In this document: positions 42,324 through 49,756 of the stretch, piece by piece
Layout: each line of letters opens with the position of its first letter
Position numbering within the stretch: position 1 is the first letter of the stretch
Assembly (NCBI GenBank): GCA_902789745.1
Contig: CADAPH010000010.1
Location: 1-63,190 of the forward strand
DNA from: Oscillospiraceae bacterium
Lineage (GTDB): Bacteria; Bacillota; Clostridia; Oscillospirales; Oscillospiraceae
Length of the DNA: 63,190 nucleotides
Reading direction: 5' to 3'
Position numbers and translations under genes: made by a program
The notes under the pieces: generated by a model
What the model saw: the letters and a program-made list of their open reading frames with translations, nothing else
Database searches by the model: none
What the model was told of the DNA's origin: nothing

Positions 42324-42328
42324 GTTTA

Positions 42329-42361
42329 TAAAAAAGCCGGAACGTGTTCCGGCTTTTTTAA
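42329..42361 (+). terminator. Terminator after the DUF1858 gene
   Basis: AAAAAGCCGGAAC, GT loop, GTTCCGGCTTTTT: a perfect stem with a long T-run. Confidence 0.9.
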
Positions 42362-42373
42362 TAGGGGATGCGT

Positions 42374-43048
42374 ATGAACAGACGCCTGTGCGCCGTCGCG
42401 GCGCTTGTGAAAAACGGAAAAGGGCTCATCGACGTCGGAACGGATCACGGATATCTGCCCGTGTATCTGGCTGAACATGGCTATACAGGCGCGTTGTTTG
42501 CGTCGGATATCCGCGAGGGGCCGCTGTCAGCCGCCCGCAAAACAGCGCAAGAGCACGGCCTGTCGGCCCGTATCCGCTTTTTTCTCTGCGACGGGCTTGC
42601 GTTATGCCCGCCGGAGGAGATTGACACCGTTGTCATTGCCGGCATGGGCGGGGATATGATCGTCAAAATCCTGGATGAAGCGGAATGGTGCATGGACAAG
42701 CGTTATCGCCTGATCCTGCAGCCTATGACAAAACCGGAAGTGCTGCGCTATTGGCTTGTCAACAACGAATTTAAAATAAGCGGCGAGAGCGTCGTCGAGG
42801 ACAGCGGCACGCTGTATCAGATCATTGACGCCGTATTCGGCGGTACGACAAAGCTCACAGACGCGGAGCTTTTTGTCGGCAAGCGCGCCCTTGTCAACGA
42901 CGAGGATCTGTATTTGAGACAGCTGGAGACGGTTCTTTCCCGCTTTGAGCGCGCTTTGTCGGGAATGCACGGCAGGGAAGGGGAGCCGCGCTTCGGATTA
43001 TATCGGGAGATACGGGAACAGCTTCTGGAAATGAGGGATCAGACTTGA
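42374..43048 (+). CDS. trmK: tRNA (adenine(22)-N1)-methyltransferase
   Basis: 224 aa from ATG 42374 (AGGGG 6 bases before; the ATG at 42368 touches the site). SAM-binding motif LIDVGTDHGYLPVYLA, then ASDIREGPLSAARKTA and the AGMGGDMIVKIL block; VNDEDLYLRQLETVLSRFERAL is the C-terminal coiled coil of TrmK. Methylates A22 in the tRNA D loop. Overlaps nif3 by 4 bases, a pair conserved in Bacillota. Confidence 0.93.
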   Translation: MNRRLCAVAALVKNGKGLIDVGTDHGYLPVYLAEHGYTGALFASDIREGPLSAARKTAQEHGLSARIRFFLCDGLALCPPEEIDTVVIAGMGGDMIVKILDEAEWCMDKRYRLILQPMTKPEVLRYWLVNNEFKISGESVVEDSGTLYQIIDAVFGGTTKLTDAELFVGKRALVNDEDLYLRQLETVLSRFERALSGMHGREGEPRFGLYREIREQLLEMRDQT

Positions 43049-43812
43049 CAAAGGTTATCGATATTTTCCGCGAATTGTGTGAAATCGCCCCGTTGGAGCT
43101 GCAGATGAGCTTTGACAACGCAGGATTTCAGGTCGGCCACGCGGACGGAGAGGTTCGCCGCGCGCTTCTTGCGCTGGATGTGAGCGACGCCGCTGTCGAG
43201 GAAGCGCTTACAATCGGCGCCGAGCTCATCATCTCCCATCATCCGCTCCTGTTTTCCCCGCTCAAAGCCGTCACGGATGCCGATCCTGCTCAGAATCGCG
43301 TGCTGCGTCTGCTTGAAAACAGAATCGCCGTGATCTCCATGCACACCAATCTCGATATCGCGGAGGGCGGCGTGAACGACGTTCTGATCCGCCTGCTCGG
43401 CGCCGAACCGGAAATGCCGCTTGATCCGGACGGATGCGGCAGAATCGGGAACCTGCCTGTTCCGGTTCCGCTTCCCGAGTTTCTTGCGCTGTGCAGGGAT
43501 CGGCTGCACGTTCCGGCGCTGCGCTATACTCCGGGTGCAAAGTCGGTTTGCCGGCTTGCCGTTATGGGCGGGGCCGGCGCAGAGAGTATGGAGGAGGCGG
43601 TAAAACACGGCTGCGATACCTATGTCACCGCGGATGTAAAATACCATCAGTTCCAGCGCGCCGCCGAGCTTGGCCTCACGCTGATCGACGCGGATCATTT
43701 TTACACGGAAAACCCCGTCATCCCGGTTCTTGCGCAGGAGCTCGGGCAGCGTTTCCCCGACGTTTTGTTTTACATCAGTCAACAGCACACAGACTGCGTT
43801 CGCTTTGCCTGA
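43045..43812 (+). CDS. Nif3-like dinuclear metal protein
   Basis: 255 aa, TTG start overlapping the trmK stop. Metal ligands in ELIISHHPLLFSP, MHTNLDIAEGGVNDVL and the C-terminal HQFQRAAELGLTLIDADHFYTEN part. Forms a hexameric ring in known members (YqfO/Nif3); it lacks the central insert of Bacillus YqfO. Biochemical role unsettled; often called GTP cyclohydrolase I type 2 without firm proof. Confidence 0.92.
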   Translation: MTKVIDIFRELCEIAPLELQMSFDNAGFQVGHADGEVRRALLALDVSDAAVEEALTIGAELIISHHPLLFSPLKAVTDADPAQNRVLRLLENRIAVISMHTNLDIAEGGVNDVLIRLLGAEPEMPLDPDGCGRIGNLPVPVPLPEFLALCRDRLHVPALRYTPGAKSVCRLAVMGGAGAESMEEAVKHGCDTYVTADVKYHQFQRAAELGLTLIDADHFYTENPVIPVLAQELGQRFPDVLFYISQQHTDCVRFA

Positions 43813-43818
43813 GGCTCA

Positions 43819-43848
43819 GTCATACAGCGTCTCCGCTCTTCATACACT
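43819..43848 (+). promoter_or_regulatory. Probable sigma-E sporulation promoter for spoIVA
   Basis: GTCATACA (43819-43826) and CATACACT (43841-43848), spacer 14 bp, agree with the sigma-E consensus (GTCATA-type -35, CATACANT -10). In Bacillus subtilis spoIVA belongs to the sigma-E regulon. Confidence 0.72.
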
Positions 43849-43883
43849 CGAACAAGTGAAATCATGAGAGCGGAGGCTTTTTT
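43829..43883 (+). terminator. Terminator-like hairpin holding the spoIVA promoter -10 and ribosome site
   Basis: 43829-43839 (GTCTCCGCTCT) pairs with 43867-43877 (AGAGCGGAGGC), 11 bp with one G-U, followed by TTTTTT. The loop contains the sigma-E -10 box. The 3' arm contains GGAGG, the ribosome site of spoIVA, whose ATG is at 43884. Confidence 0.7.
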
Positions 43884-45362
43884 ATGTGTGATTCCAAATT
43901 GTACAACGATCTTGCCGTCAGGACGGACGGGACGATCATGCTCGGCGTCGTCGGTCCTGTGAGAACGGGAAAGTCAAGCTTTATCAAGCGCTTTATGGAG
44001 ACGCTGGTCATCCCGAGAATCGAAAACGAGCTTCTTCGGGAGAGAGCCAAGGATGAATTGCCGCAAAGCGCATCCGGAAAAACCATCATGACGGCAGAGC
44101 CGAAGTTCGTTCCGGAAAACGCGGTGAGTATCCAGCTCGGCGAAAATGCCGAGATATCGGTTCGGCTGGTTGACTGCGTGGGATATATGGTCGACGGCGC
44201 CGCCGGGCAATTTGAGGACGGACATGAGCGGATGGTCACCACCCCGTGGTTCGACCATGAAGTGACGATCACGGAAGCGGCCGAGAAGGGCACATGGAAG
44301 GTTATCACCGAGCACTCGAGTCTCGGTGTCGTTGTTACGACCGACGGAAGCTTCGGCGAAATCCCGCGTGAAAACTACGAGGCGGCGGAAGCCAGAACCA
44401 TTGCGGAGCTGAAGGAAATCGGAAAGCCTTTTGTGGTGCTGCTCAACAGCGCCGATCCCGGAAGCGCAAGCTGCGCCGCGCTTGCGCAGAAGCTGTCGCA
44501 GCAGTATGATGTGCGCTGCATTCCCATCAATTGCCTGCGCATGAGCGAGGAGGATATCGGCGTCATCATGCGCTCGGTGCTGGAGGAGTTTCCCGTCAAT
44601 GCGGTCGGCATCTTTCTGCCGGACTGGCTGGATGCGCTGCCGGAGGACAATGAGCTGCGCAGCGGGCTCTACGAGGCGATTGCAAAGGCCTCGGAGGGCC
44701 TGGTAAAAATCAAGGACTGCTATGCGATGCTGGATCAGCTGCGGGAGAACGAACAGATTTCGACGGCGGAGATGACGAAGAACGACCTGGCGACCGGGAC
44801 GATCCTCATCACGATCTGCCTGCCGCGAAGCTATTATTATCGCAGCATCAGCGAGCAGACACAAATCGACATCGAAAGCGATCGGGAGCTGCTTTCGGTT
44901 CTCGCGGAAATGAGCGCAATCAAATCGGATTACGATCGTCTTCGTTCCGCGCTGGAGGATGTACGGACAAAGGGGTACGGCGTCGTTTTGCCGGAATCCT
45001 CCCAGATGAGGCTTGAAAAGCCGCAGATCGTCAGACAAGGCGGCAAATACAGCGTAAAGCTCAAGGCAAATGCCCCGGCGATCCACATGATGATGACGAA
45101 TATTGAGACAGAGGTCACACCGGCCATCGGCGGCGAAGGCGCTTCGGAGGAGATCATCAATTTCCTGCTGCAGGGCTTTGACGGAGATGTCAACCGGATC
45201 TGGCAGTCCAATATATTTGGGAAATCCCTGAACGATATCGCGGAAGAAGGACTCACCGCAAAGATTGACGCGCTGCCGGAAAACGTGAAGGAAAAAATGC
45301 GGGAGACGCTGGAACGGATTTTGAACGAAGGGAGCGGCGGACTGATCTGTATTCTTTTGTGA
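43884..45362 (+). CDS. spoIVA: Stage IV sporulation protein A (spore-coat ATPase)
   Basis: 492 aa, full length. Walker A GPVRTGKSS (residues 24-32), LVDCVGYMVDGA (Walker B-like), VTTDGSFGEIPRENYEAAE, then the long C-terminal domain ending GSGGLICILL. SpoIVA polymerises with ATP on the forespore surface and is the base of the spore coat, so the organism should form endospores. Mother-cell sigma-E promoter upstream. The cwlD-type amidase gene follows after 78 bp. Confidence 0.96.
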   Translation: MCDSKLYNDLAVRTDGTIMLGVVGPVRTGKSSFIKRFMETLVIPRIENELLRERAKDELPQSASGKTIMTAEPKFVPENAVSIQLGENAEISVRLVDCVGYMVDGAAGQFEDGHERMVTTPWFDHEVTITEAAEKGTWKVITEHSSLGVVVTTDGSFGEIPRENYEAAEARTIAELKEIGKPFVVLLNSADPGSASCAALAQKLSQQYDVRCIPINCLRMSEEDIGVIMRSVLEEFPVNAVGIFLPDWLDALPEDNELRSGLYEAIAKASEGLVKIKDCYAMLDQLRENEQISTAEMTKNDLATGTILITICLPRSYYYRSISEQTQIDIESDRELLSVLAEMSAIKSDYDRLRSALEDVRTKGYGVVLPESSQMRLEKPQIVRQGGKYSVKLKANAPAIHMMMTNIETEVTPAIGGEGASEEIINFLLQGFDGDVNRIWQSNIFGKSLNDIAEEGLTAKIDALPENVKEKMRETLERILNEGSGGLICILL

Positions 45363-45440
45363 TCTGGGTGCGGGAATTTGACTTGCGCGATACCCAACGC
45401 TATCATGCAGGCGGTTCGCGGACGCAGAAATGGAGGACTG

Positions 45441-46145
45441 ATGGTGTATAAGCCGATCGGAAAAAGACGAATCCTGCTCTTGCTTCTTGTCCTGACTGTC
45501 CTGTCCGCTCTGCTGTTTCTGCTGGGGAGAAAACAGGAAACGGCAGCTGTATCAGCAAACAGCAAAACGCTGGTAATTGATCCCGGACACGGCGGTATTG
45601 ACAGCGGCGCGCTCGGCGCCGACGGAACAAGGGAGAGCGATATCAATCTCGCCATTGCCTTGAAGCTGAGAGCAGTGGCGGAGCTTTACGGGCAGGAAAA
45701 CACGCTGATCCGCCAGGATGACAGCAGCAAATGCGACACAGAGGATTACAGCGAGCATCGGGATCTGGAATGCCGCACCGCACTTGTGTGCGCGGCGCGG
45801 AATCCCGTTTACATCAGCATCCACCAAAACCATTTTCCGACAGCGCAGGCCGGCGGCGCACAAGTGATCTACGCCTCTGGGACAGATAGCGAGACCTTGG
45901 GGAGGATAACGCATGAGAATATCATCCATGCGCTATACCCGCATTGCAGGCGCGTCGCCGAACCTGCCGCAAAGAAGCTCTATATTCTGTCCCATCTGCA
46001 GTGTCCGGCGATCCTGGTTGAATGCGGCTTTGTTTCCAACCCTTCTGACCTGGAAAACTTGAAAAGGCCGACGTTTCAAACCTCTCTTGCGGCGCTGATG
46101 ATGGCCTCCTACCTGCAATACCTGCAGAATACAGTGCGTATATAA
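45441..46145 (+). CDS. cwlD: N-acetylmuramoyl-L-alanine amidase, CwlD-like
   Basis: 234 aa from ATG 45441 with TGGAGGA. Signal/membrane segment (ILLLLLVLTVLSALLFLLG) and an Amidase_3 domain: VIDPGHGGIDSGA (His, zinc), NLAIALKLRA, PVYISIHQNHF, and catalytic Glu in PAILVECGFVSNPSD. In Bacillus CwlD makes the muramic-lactam of the spore cortex. Its position after spoIVA supports that role over other amidases. Confidence 0.85.
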   Translation: MVYKPIGKRRILLLLLVLTVLSALLFLLGRKQETAAVSANSKTLVIDPGHGGIDSGALGADGTRESDINLAIALKLRAVAELYGQENTLIRQDDSSKCDTEDYSEHRDLECRTALVCAARNPVYISIHQNHFPTAQAGGAQVIYASGTDSETLGRITHENIIHALYPHCRRVAEPAAKKLYILSHLQCPAILVECGFVSNPSDLENLKRPTFQTSLAALMMASYLQYLQNTVRI

Positions 46146-46178
46146 ACTATACAGTCAGTAATATACAGGAGAAAACCT

Positions 46179-47543
46179 ATGGCAAACAAGCAGAAAACAA
46201 TCTATATCTGTTCCGAATGCGGAAACGAAGTCTCAAATTGGGCCGGAAAATGCCCGGCCTGCGGCGCATGGAATACGCTCTCCGAAATCCGCGTCGAAAA
46301 GAATGCGGCGGGGCGGACAAAAGCCGTATCCGGTGTTTCCAGACCGAAACGATTGGAGGAGCTGGATACGAATGAGGAAATACGCTTTACGACCGGAATC
46401 TCCGAATTTGACCGCGTCCTCGGCGGCGGCGCCGTGCTCGGCTCGCTTGTGCTTGTCGGCGGCGCCCCGGGGATCGGCAAATCCACGCTGCTGCTGCAGA
46501 TGTGCGCAGCCACCGGCCGGGAACGGCGTATTCTCTACGTGACCGGTGAAGAGAGCGAGCGTCAGCTCAAGCTGAGGGCCGACCGTCTCGGCGTTTCAGG
46601 CGCCGATATCTATGTCCTGGCGGAGACCGATCTTGAGAGCATTTTGGCGGCAGCAGACAGCGTGAAGCCGGAGATCGTGATCATTGATTCGATCCAGACG
46701 ATCAGCCATGCGGATATCAGCTCCGCACCGGGGAGCATTACGCAGGTGCGCGAATGTACCATGAAGATCATGCGGCTGTGCAAGGAGAAAAACCTCACGG
46801 TCTTTGTCGTCGGACATATCAATAAAGAGGGGAGCATCGCCGGCCCCAAGGTACTGGAACATATGGTCGACTGCGTGCTCTATTTTGAAGGGGAGAGAAG
46901 CACAAGCTTCCGTATCCTCCGCGCCGCGAAAAACCGTTTTGGTTCCACCAATGAGATCGGCGTCTTTGAGATGGCCGACAACGGCCTTGCCTGCGTGGAG
47001 AATCCCTCGGAGCGGCTTCTCAGCGGCAGGCCGGAGAATTGTCCGGGCACCTGTGTAGCCTGCGTGATCGAGGGCAGCCGCCCCATTCTTGCCGAGGTGC
47101 AGGCCCTGGTGACGCCCTCTGCCTACAATGCGGCGCGCCGCAGCAACGGCGTCGATTATAATCGTGCCGCCATGCTGCTGGCCGTGCTGGAAAAACGCGG
47201 AGGTCTGTCTGTCTCCGGATGCGACTCCTACATCAATGTGATCGGCGGGCTTTCCCTGGAGGAACCGGCGGCAGATCTGGCGACAGCCCTCGCGGTGGCC
47301 TCCAGTTATCTCGACCGTCCGCTTGGCGCCGATCTGGCGGCGATCGGAGAGATCGGGCTGTCCGGGGAGATTCGCAGCGTGAGCGCCCTGAACCAGCGCC
47401 TTTCCGAGATCGTAAGGCTGGGCTTCAAGCGCTGTGTGATCCCTTCGCACAGGAAGGATGATATTCGCGCGCCGTCCGGACTCCGGCTCATTCCCGTGCG
47501 CAGCATCAGCGAAGCGATTGCCGCCGTCCTTGCAAGAGAATGA
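46179..47543 (+). CDS. radA: DNA repair protein RadA
   Basis: 454 aa, full length. N-terminal zinc finger (CSECGNEVSNWAGKCPACGAW), Walker A GGAPGIGKSTLLLQ, RadA-specific KNRFGSTNEIGVFEM, and a C-terminal Lon-like domain (VIGGLSLEEPAADLATALA). Helicase in recombination-intermediate processing. AGGAGA site. Overlaps the next gene by 4 bases. Confidence 0.97.
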   Translation: MANKQKTIYICSECGNEVSNWAGKCPACGAWNTLSEIRVEKNAAGRTKAVSGVSRPKRLEELDTNEEIRFTTGISEFDRVLGGGAVLGSLVLVGGAPGIGKSTLLLQMCAATGRERRILYVTGEESERQLKLRADRLGVSGADIYVLAETDLESILAAADSVKPEIVIIDSIQTISHADISSAPGSITQVRECTMKIMRLCKEKNLTVFVVGHINKEGSIAGPKVLEHMVDCVLYFEGERSTSFRILRAAKNRFGSTNEIGVFEMADNGLACVENPSERLLSGRPENCPGTCVACVIEGSRPILAEVQALVTPSAYNAARRSNGVDYNRAAMLLAVLEKRGGLSVSGCDSYINVIGGLSLEEPAADLATALAVASSYLDRPLGADLAAIGEIGLSGEIRSVSALNQRLSEIVRLGFKRCVIPSHRKDDIRAPSGLRLIPVRSISEAIAAVLARE

Positions 47544-48298
47544 GCGCATTCGTTCAGCTCCCGCATCTGCCGCTGCGATGCAAAGCCGTCCTGTATGGCG
47601 AAAAATATGCTGATAAACTAAAGAAACCGCTCGAATTGCGCCAAATTGAAAGCATCATTGTTCCTGATAATCCTTTTGTTGACAAGCGCCTCGCGGGACA
47701 TGCCGATCTCTCTGTGCTCCATGCGGGAGGGGAGAGGATACTGCTTGCGCCGTATTTGAAGGGGAGCGAGCTTGCTTTGCAGCTGGAAAGTCTTGGCGCT
47801 GCGCTCACGTTTCCTCCGATCCGGCAGCGCGAGGTATACCCGGATGATGCGCAATTGAATCTATGTGTGATCGGAAGACGCGTATTCTGTAATATGAATA
47901 CGGTACCGGCCTGCATTGTGGATTATTTAACAAATAGCTGTGATTTGCGTTTTCAGCGCTGTCGGCAGGGGTACAGCCGCTGTGCCGTCTGCATTGTCGA
48001 TGCGCGATCTCTGATAACGGCGGACAGGGGAATCGCAGATGCGGGTGAGGCGCTCGGGATGCATGTGCTTCGGATTACGCCGGGCTCTGTTGTACTTGAC
48101 GGATTTCCTTATGGGTTCATCGGCGGCGCTTCGTTCAGGATTTCCGAAAAGGAGCTGGCGTTCACCGGACGGCTTGACAATCATCCCGATTGCATAAGGA
48201 TCTTATCCTTTTTGCGGGAACGGGAGATCGAGCCGCTGTTTTTGACGCAAGAGCCGATCTTTGATATCGGCTCCGCGATCCCGCTATTGGAGTCGTAG
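47540..48298 (+). CDS. DUF6873-like protein coupled to radA
   Basis: 252 aa, overlapping radA in ATGA. No membrane segment. Recognisable features: IESIIVPDNPFVDKRLAGHADLSV, NLCVIGRRVFCNMN, RQGYSRCAVCIVDARSLITADRGI, LDGFPYGFIGGASFRI and FTGRLDNHPDC. The pattern fits the Clostridia DUF6873 family (GME/pentein-like fold), with unknown activity. The stop codon TAG lies inside the start of the palindromic element at 48294, so the natural end may have been altered. Confidence 0.75.
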   Translation: MSAFVQLPHLPLRCKAVLYGEKYADKLKKPLELRQIESIIVPDNPFVDKRLAGHADLSVLHAGGERILLAPYLKGSELALQLESLGAALTFPPIRQREVYPDDAQLNLCVIGRRVFCNMNTVPACIVDYLTNSCDLRFQRCRQGYSRCAVCIVDARSLITADRGIADAGEALGMHVLRITPGSVVLDGFPYGFIGGASFRISEKELAFTGRLDNHPDCIRILSFLREREIEPLFLTQEPIFDIGSAIPLLES

Positions 48299-48377
48299 GG
48301 GCCGATGCCCTCATCGGCCCGCCGTTGAACGAAGCATTTCGCTGATCGGCGGGTCGATCTGGGGATCGACCCCTACG
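48294..48377. repeat. Short GTAGGGG-type inverted-repeat element
   Basis: CGTAGGGGCCGATGCCC at the left and the reverse complement CGTAGGGGTCGATCCCC at the right; CCCGCCG and CGGCGGG lie inside. The same GTAGGGGCCGA end occurs in the larger elements at 29.9 and 58.3 kb. It begins at the stop codon of the DUF6873 gene. Confidence 0.75.
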
Positions 48378-48416
48378 GTGACGTATAATCATGCGTTTTG
48401 AGACAGCCCCGGGATG

Positions 48417-49406
48417 TCAACTTTCGATTTCATCCTTGGTTTTGCGCCCGATGGGATTGGCCATCGCCGCCTCATGCAGGGCCGCGTTATCGAGGTGCGT
48501 ATAAATCTGTGTCGTATTCAGGCTGCTGTGGCCCAGAACCTCCTGCAGCGCGCGGGTATCCACGCCGTTTTTCAGCATCAGCGTCGCCGCTGTGTGGCGC
48601 AGCTTGTGCGGTGAATAACGGCTCGCGTCCAAACCGGCGGCGAGAAGCTTGGCATTTAGCATATTTTCAACACCGCGAACACCGATTCTGCAATTTTTCC
48701 TACTTATAAATAAGGCGTTCTTATCTGATTCTTTTACATGATCAGTATTTCTTACATCAAGATAATCATCAAGCGCTTCTCGACAGCCCTCAGCGAAGAA
48801 GACCACGCGCTCTTTATTTCCTTTGCCGAGTACGCGCACATGATCCTCATAGACGTCTGTCACATTCAGGGAGACGAGCTCCGAGACACGCAGGCCGCAG
48901 GACAGGAAGAGCATCAGGATCGCGTAATCCCGAAACGCATAAGCACCGTCACAGGCGGCAAGCAGGCGTTCACATTCAGACTCTTCCAGATATCTGGGCA
49001 GCGACGCCTGACGCTTGGGCATGTCAAGTTCTTGACAAACATTTTGATCCAAAAGATGTCGCTTTATTGTGAGATAGTTAAAAAAGGATTTCACCGTGGA
49101 CGTTCTTCTACAGCGGCTTGCTGCTGAGAGAGAATTAGTGCCATTTGGAGAAAAGGATTGATACCTATATAATTCTTCAATTTTGGTTTTCTTGATAAAG
49201 TCTATGTCCACATCTGTTATATCAATCTCTTGAAACGGTGTATCCATTGGAACGCAGTGTCGGCGACGTTTCAAGAAGCGGAAAAAGATCTTTAAATCAT
49301 GATAATAACCATTGACTGTAAGATCGGAATGACCTCTAACCGTTGAATGGTATTCTAAAAACTCCAAAACAATGTCTGGTACATCATTAATTTCATCTAA
49401 CTTCAT
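48417..49406 (-). CDS. Tyrosine recombinase (XerC-like)
   Basis: 329 aa. Catalytic residues all present: Arg173 (SCGLRVSEL), Lys195 or 198 (LGKGNKER), His267-x-x-Arg270 (SPHKLRHTA), His293 (LGHSSLN), Tyr302 (TQIYTHL). The N-terminal part is unusually long and contains EIDITDVDIDF. A second recombinase besides xerD, with lower GC than its neighbours. It follows a broken NUMOD4 gene and shares its promoter, so it may be a mobile or recently acquired unit rather than the housekeeping XerC. Confidence 0.9.
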   Translation of the reverse strand: MKLDEINDVPDIVLEFLEYHSTVRGHSDLTVNGYYHDLKIFFRFLKRRRHCVPMDTPFQEIDITDVDIDFIKKTKIEELYRYQSFSPNGTNSLSAASRCRRTSTVKSFFNYLTIKRHLLDQNVCQELDMPKRQASLPRYLEESECERLLAACDGAYAFRDYAILMLFLSCGLRVSELVSLNVTDVYEDHVRVLGKGNKERVVFFAEGCREALDDYLDVRNTDHVKESDKNALFISRKNCRIGVRGVENMLNAKLLAAGLDASRYSPHKLRHTAATLMLKNGVDTRALQEVLGHSSLNTTQIYTHLDNAALHEAAMANPIGRKTKDEIES

Positions 49407-49448
49407 TGCTGTTATTCCTCATCGGTTATTGTGATCCATTTGTAGCCT

Positions 49449-49610
49449 CTACACTTTTCGAGTATGGTTTTTTTCTTCATCTTTTAATTGCACATAAAGA
49501 TAACCGTTACGATTCATACATTGCGTTGTAACATAATGCGTTTTCGCATTTCGTACTACGCCAAATTCGTTCACCTCATACAGAGGAAAGTCTTCGATTG
49601 ATTTCCACAT
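49449..49610 (-). pseudogene. NUMOD4 fragment of an HNH homing-endonuclease gene
   Basis: 53 aa from the ATG at 49610, which follows AAAGGAG. MWKSIEDFPLYEVNEFGVVRN is the NUMOD4 DNA-binding motif of HNH homing endonucleases, followed by YLYVQLKDEEKNHTRKV and a TAG stop where intact members continue (V)HRLVAxAF into the HNH nuclease. After the stop the frame reads RL, and only 42 bp separate it from the recombinase start. A truncated endonuclease, or a reused DNA-binding peptide. Confidence 0.65.
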
Positions 49611-49630
49611 AATAACTCCTTTCACGCCAT

Positions 49631-49668
49631 ATCGAATCACGTTAAATTCATATTATACGAGATTCGAT
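49631..49668. promoter_or_regulatory. Inverted repeat ATCGAATC in the recombinase leader
   Basis: ATCGAATC (49631-49638) and GATTCGAT (49661-49668) are exact inverted repeats 22 bp apart, just downstream of the expected transcription start. A repressor site or RNA hairpin. Confidence 0.5.
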
Positions 49669-49674
49669 GTCGAA

Positions 49675-49703
49675 ATTATATAACCACTTCTCATAATTGT
49701 CAA
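49675..49703 (-). promoter_or_regulatory. Perfect consensus promoter for the NUMOD4/recombinase unit
   Basis: Minus strand TTGACA (49698-49703), 17 bp, TATAAT (49675-49680). Confidence 0.85.
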
Positions 49704-49711
49704 CCCCCCCA

Positions 49712-49756
49712 AAAAAAGAAGGACGGCCGATTTGACCCGGCCGTCCCCTTTTCTTA
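49712..49756. terminator. Terminator downstream of the ATPase-like gene
   Basis: GGACGGCCG (49721-49729) and CGGCCGTCC (49738-49746); on the minus strand a run TTCTTTTTTT follows, on the plus strand CCTTTTCTTATTTT. Confidence 0.85.
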
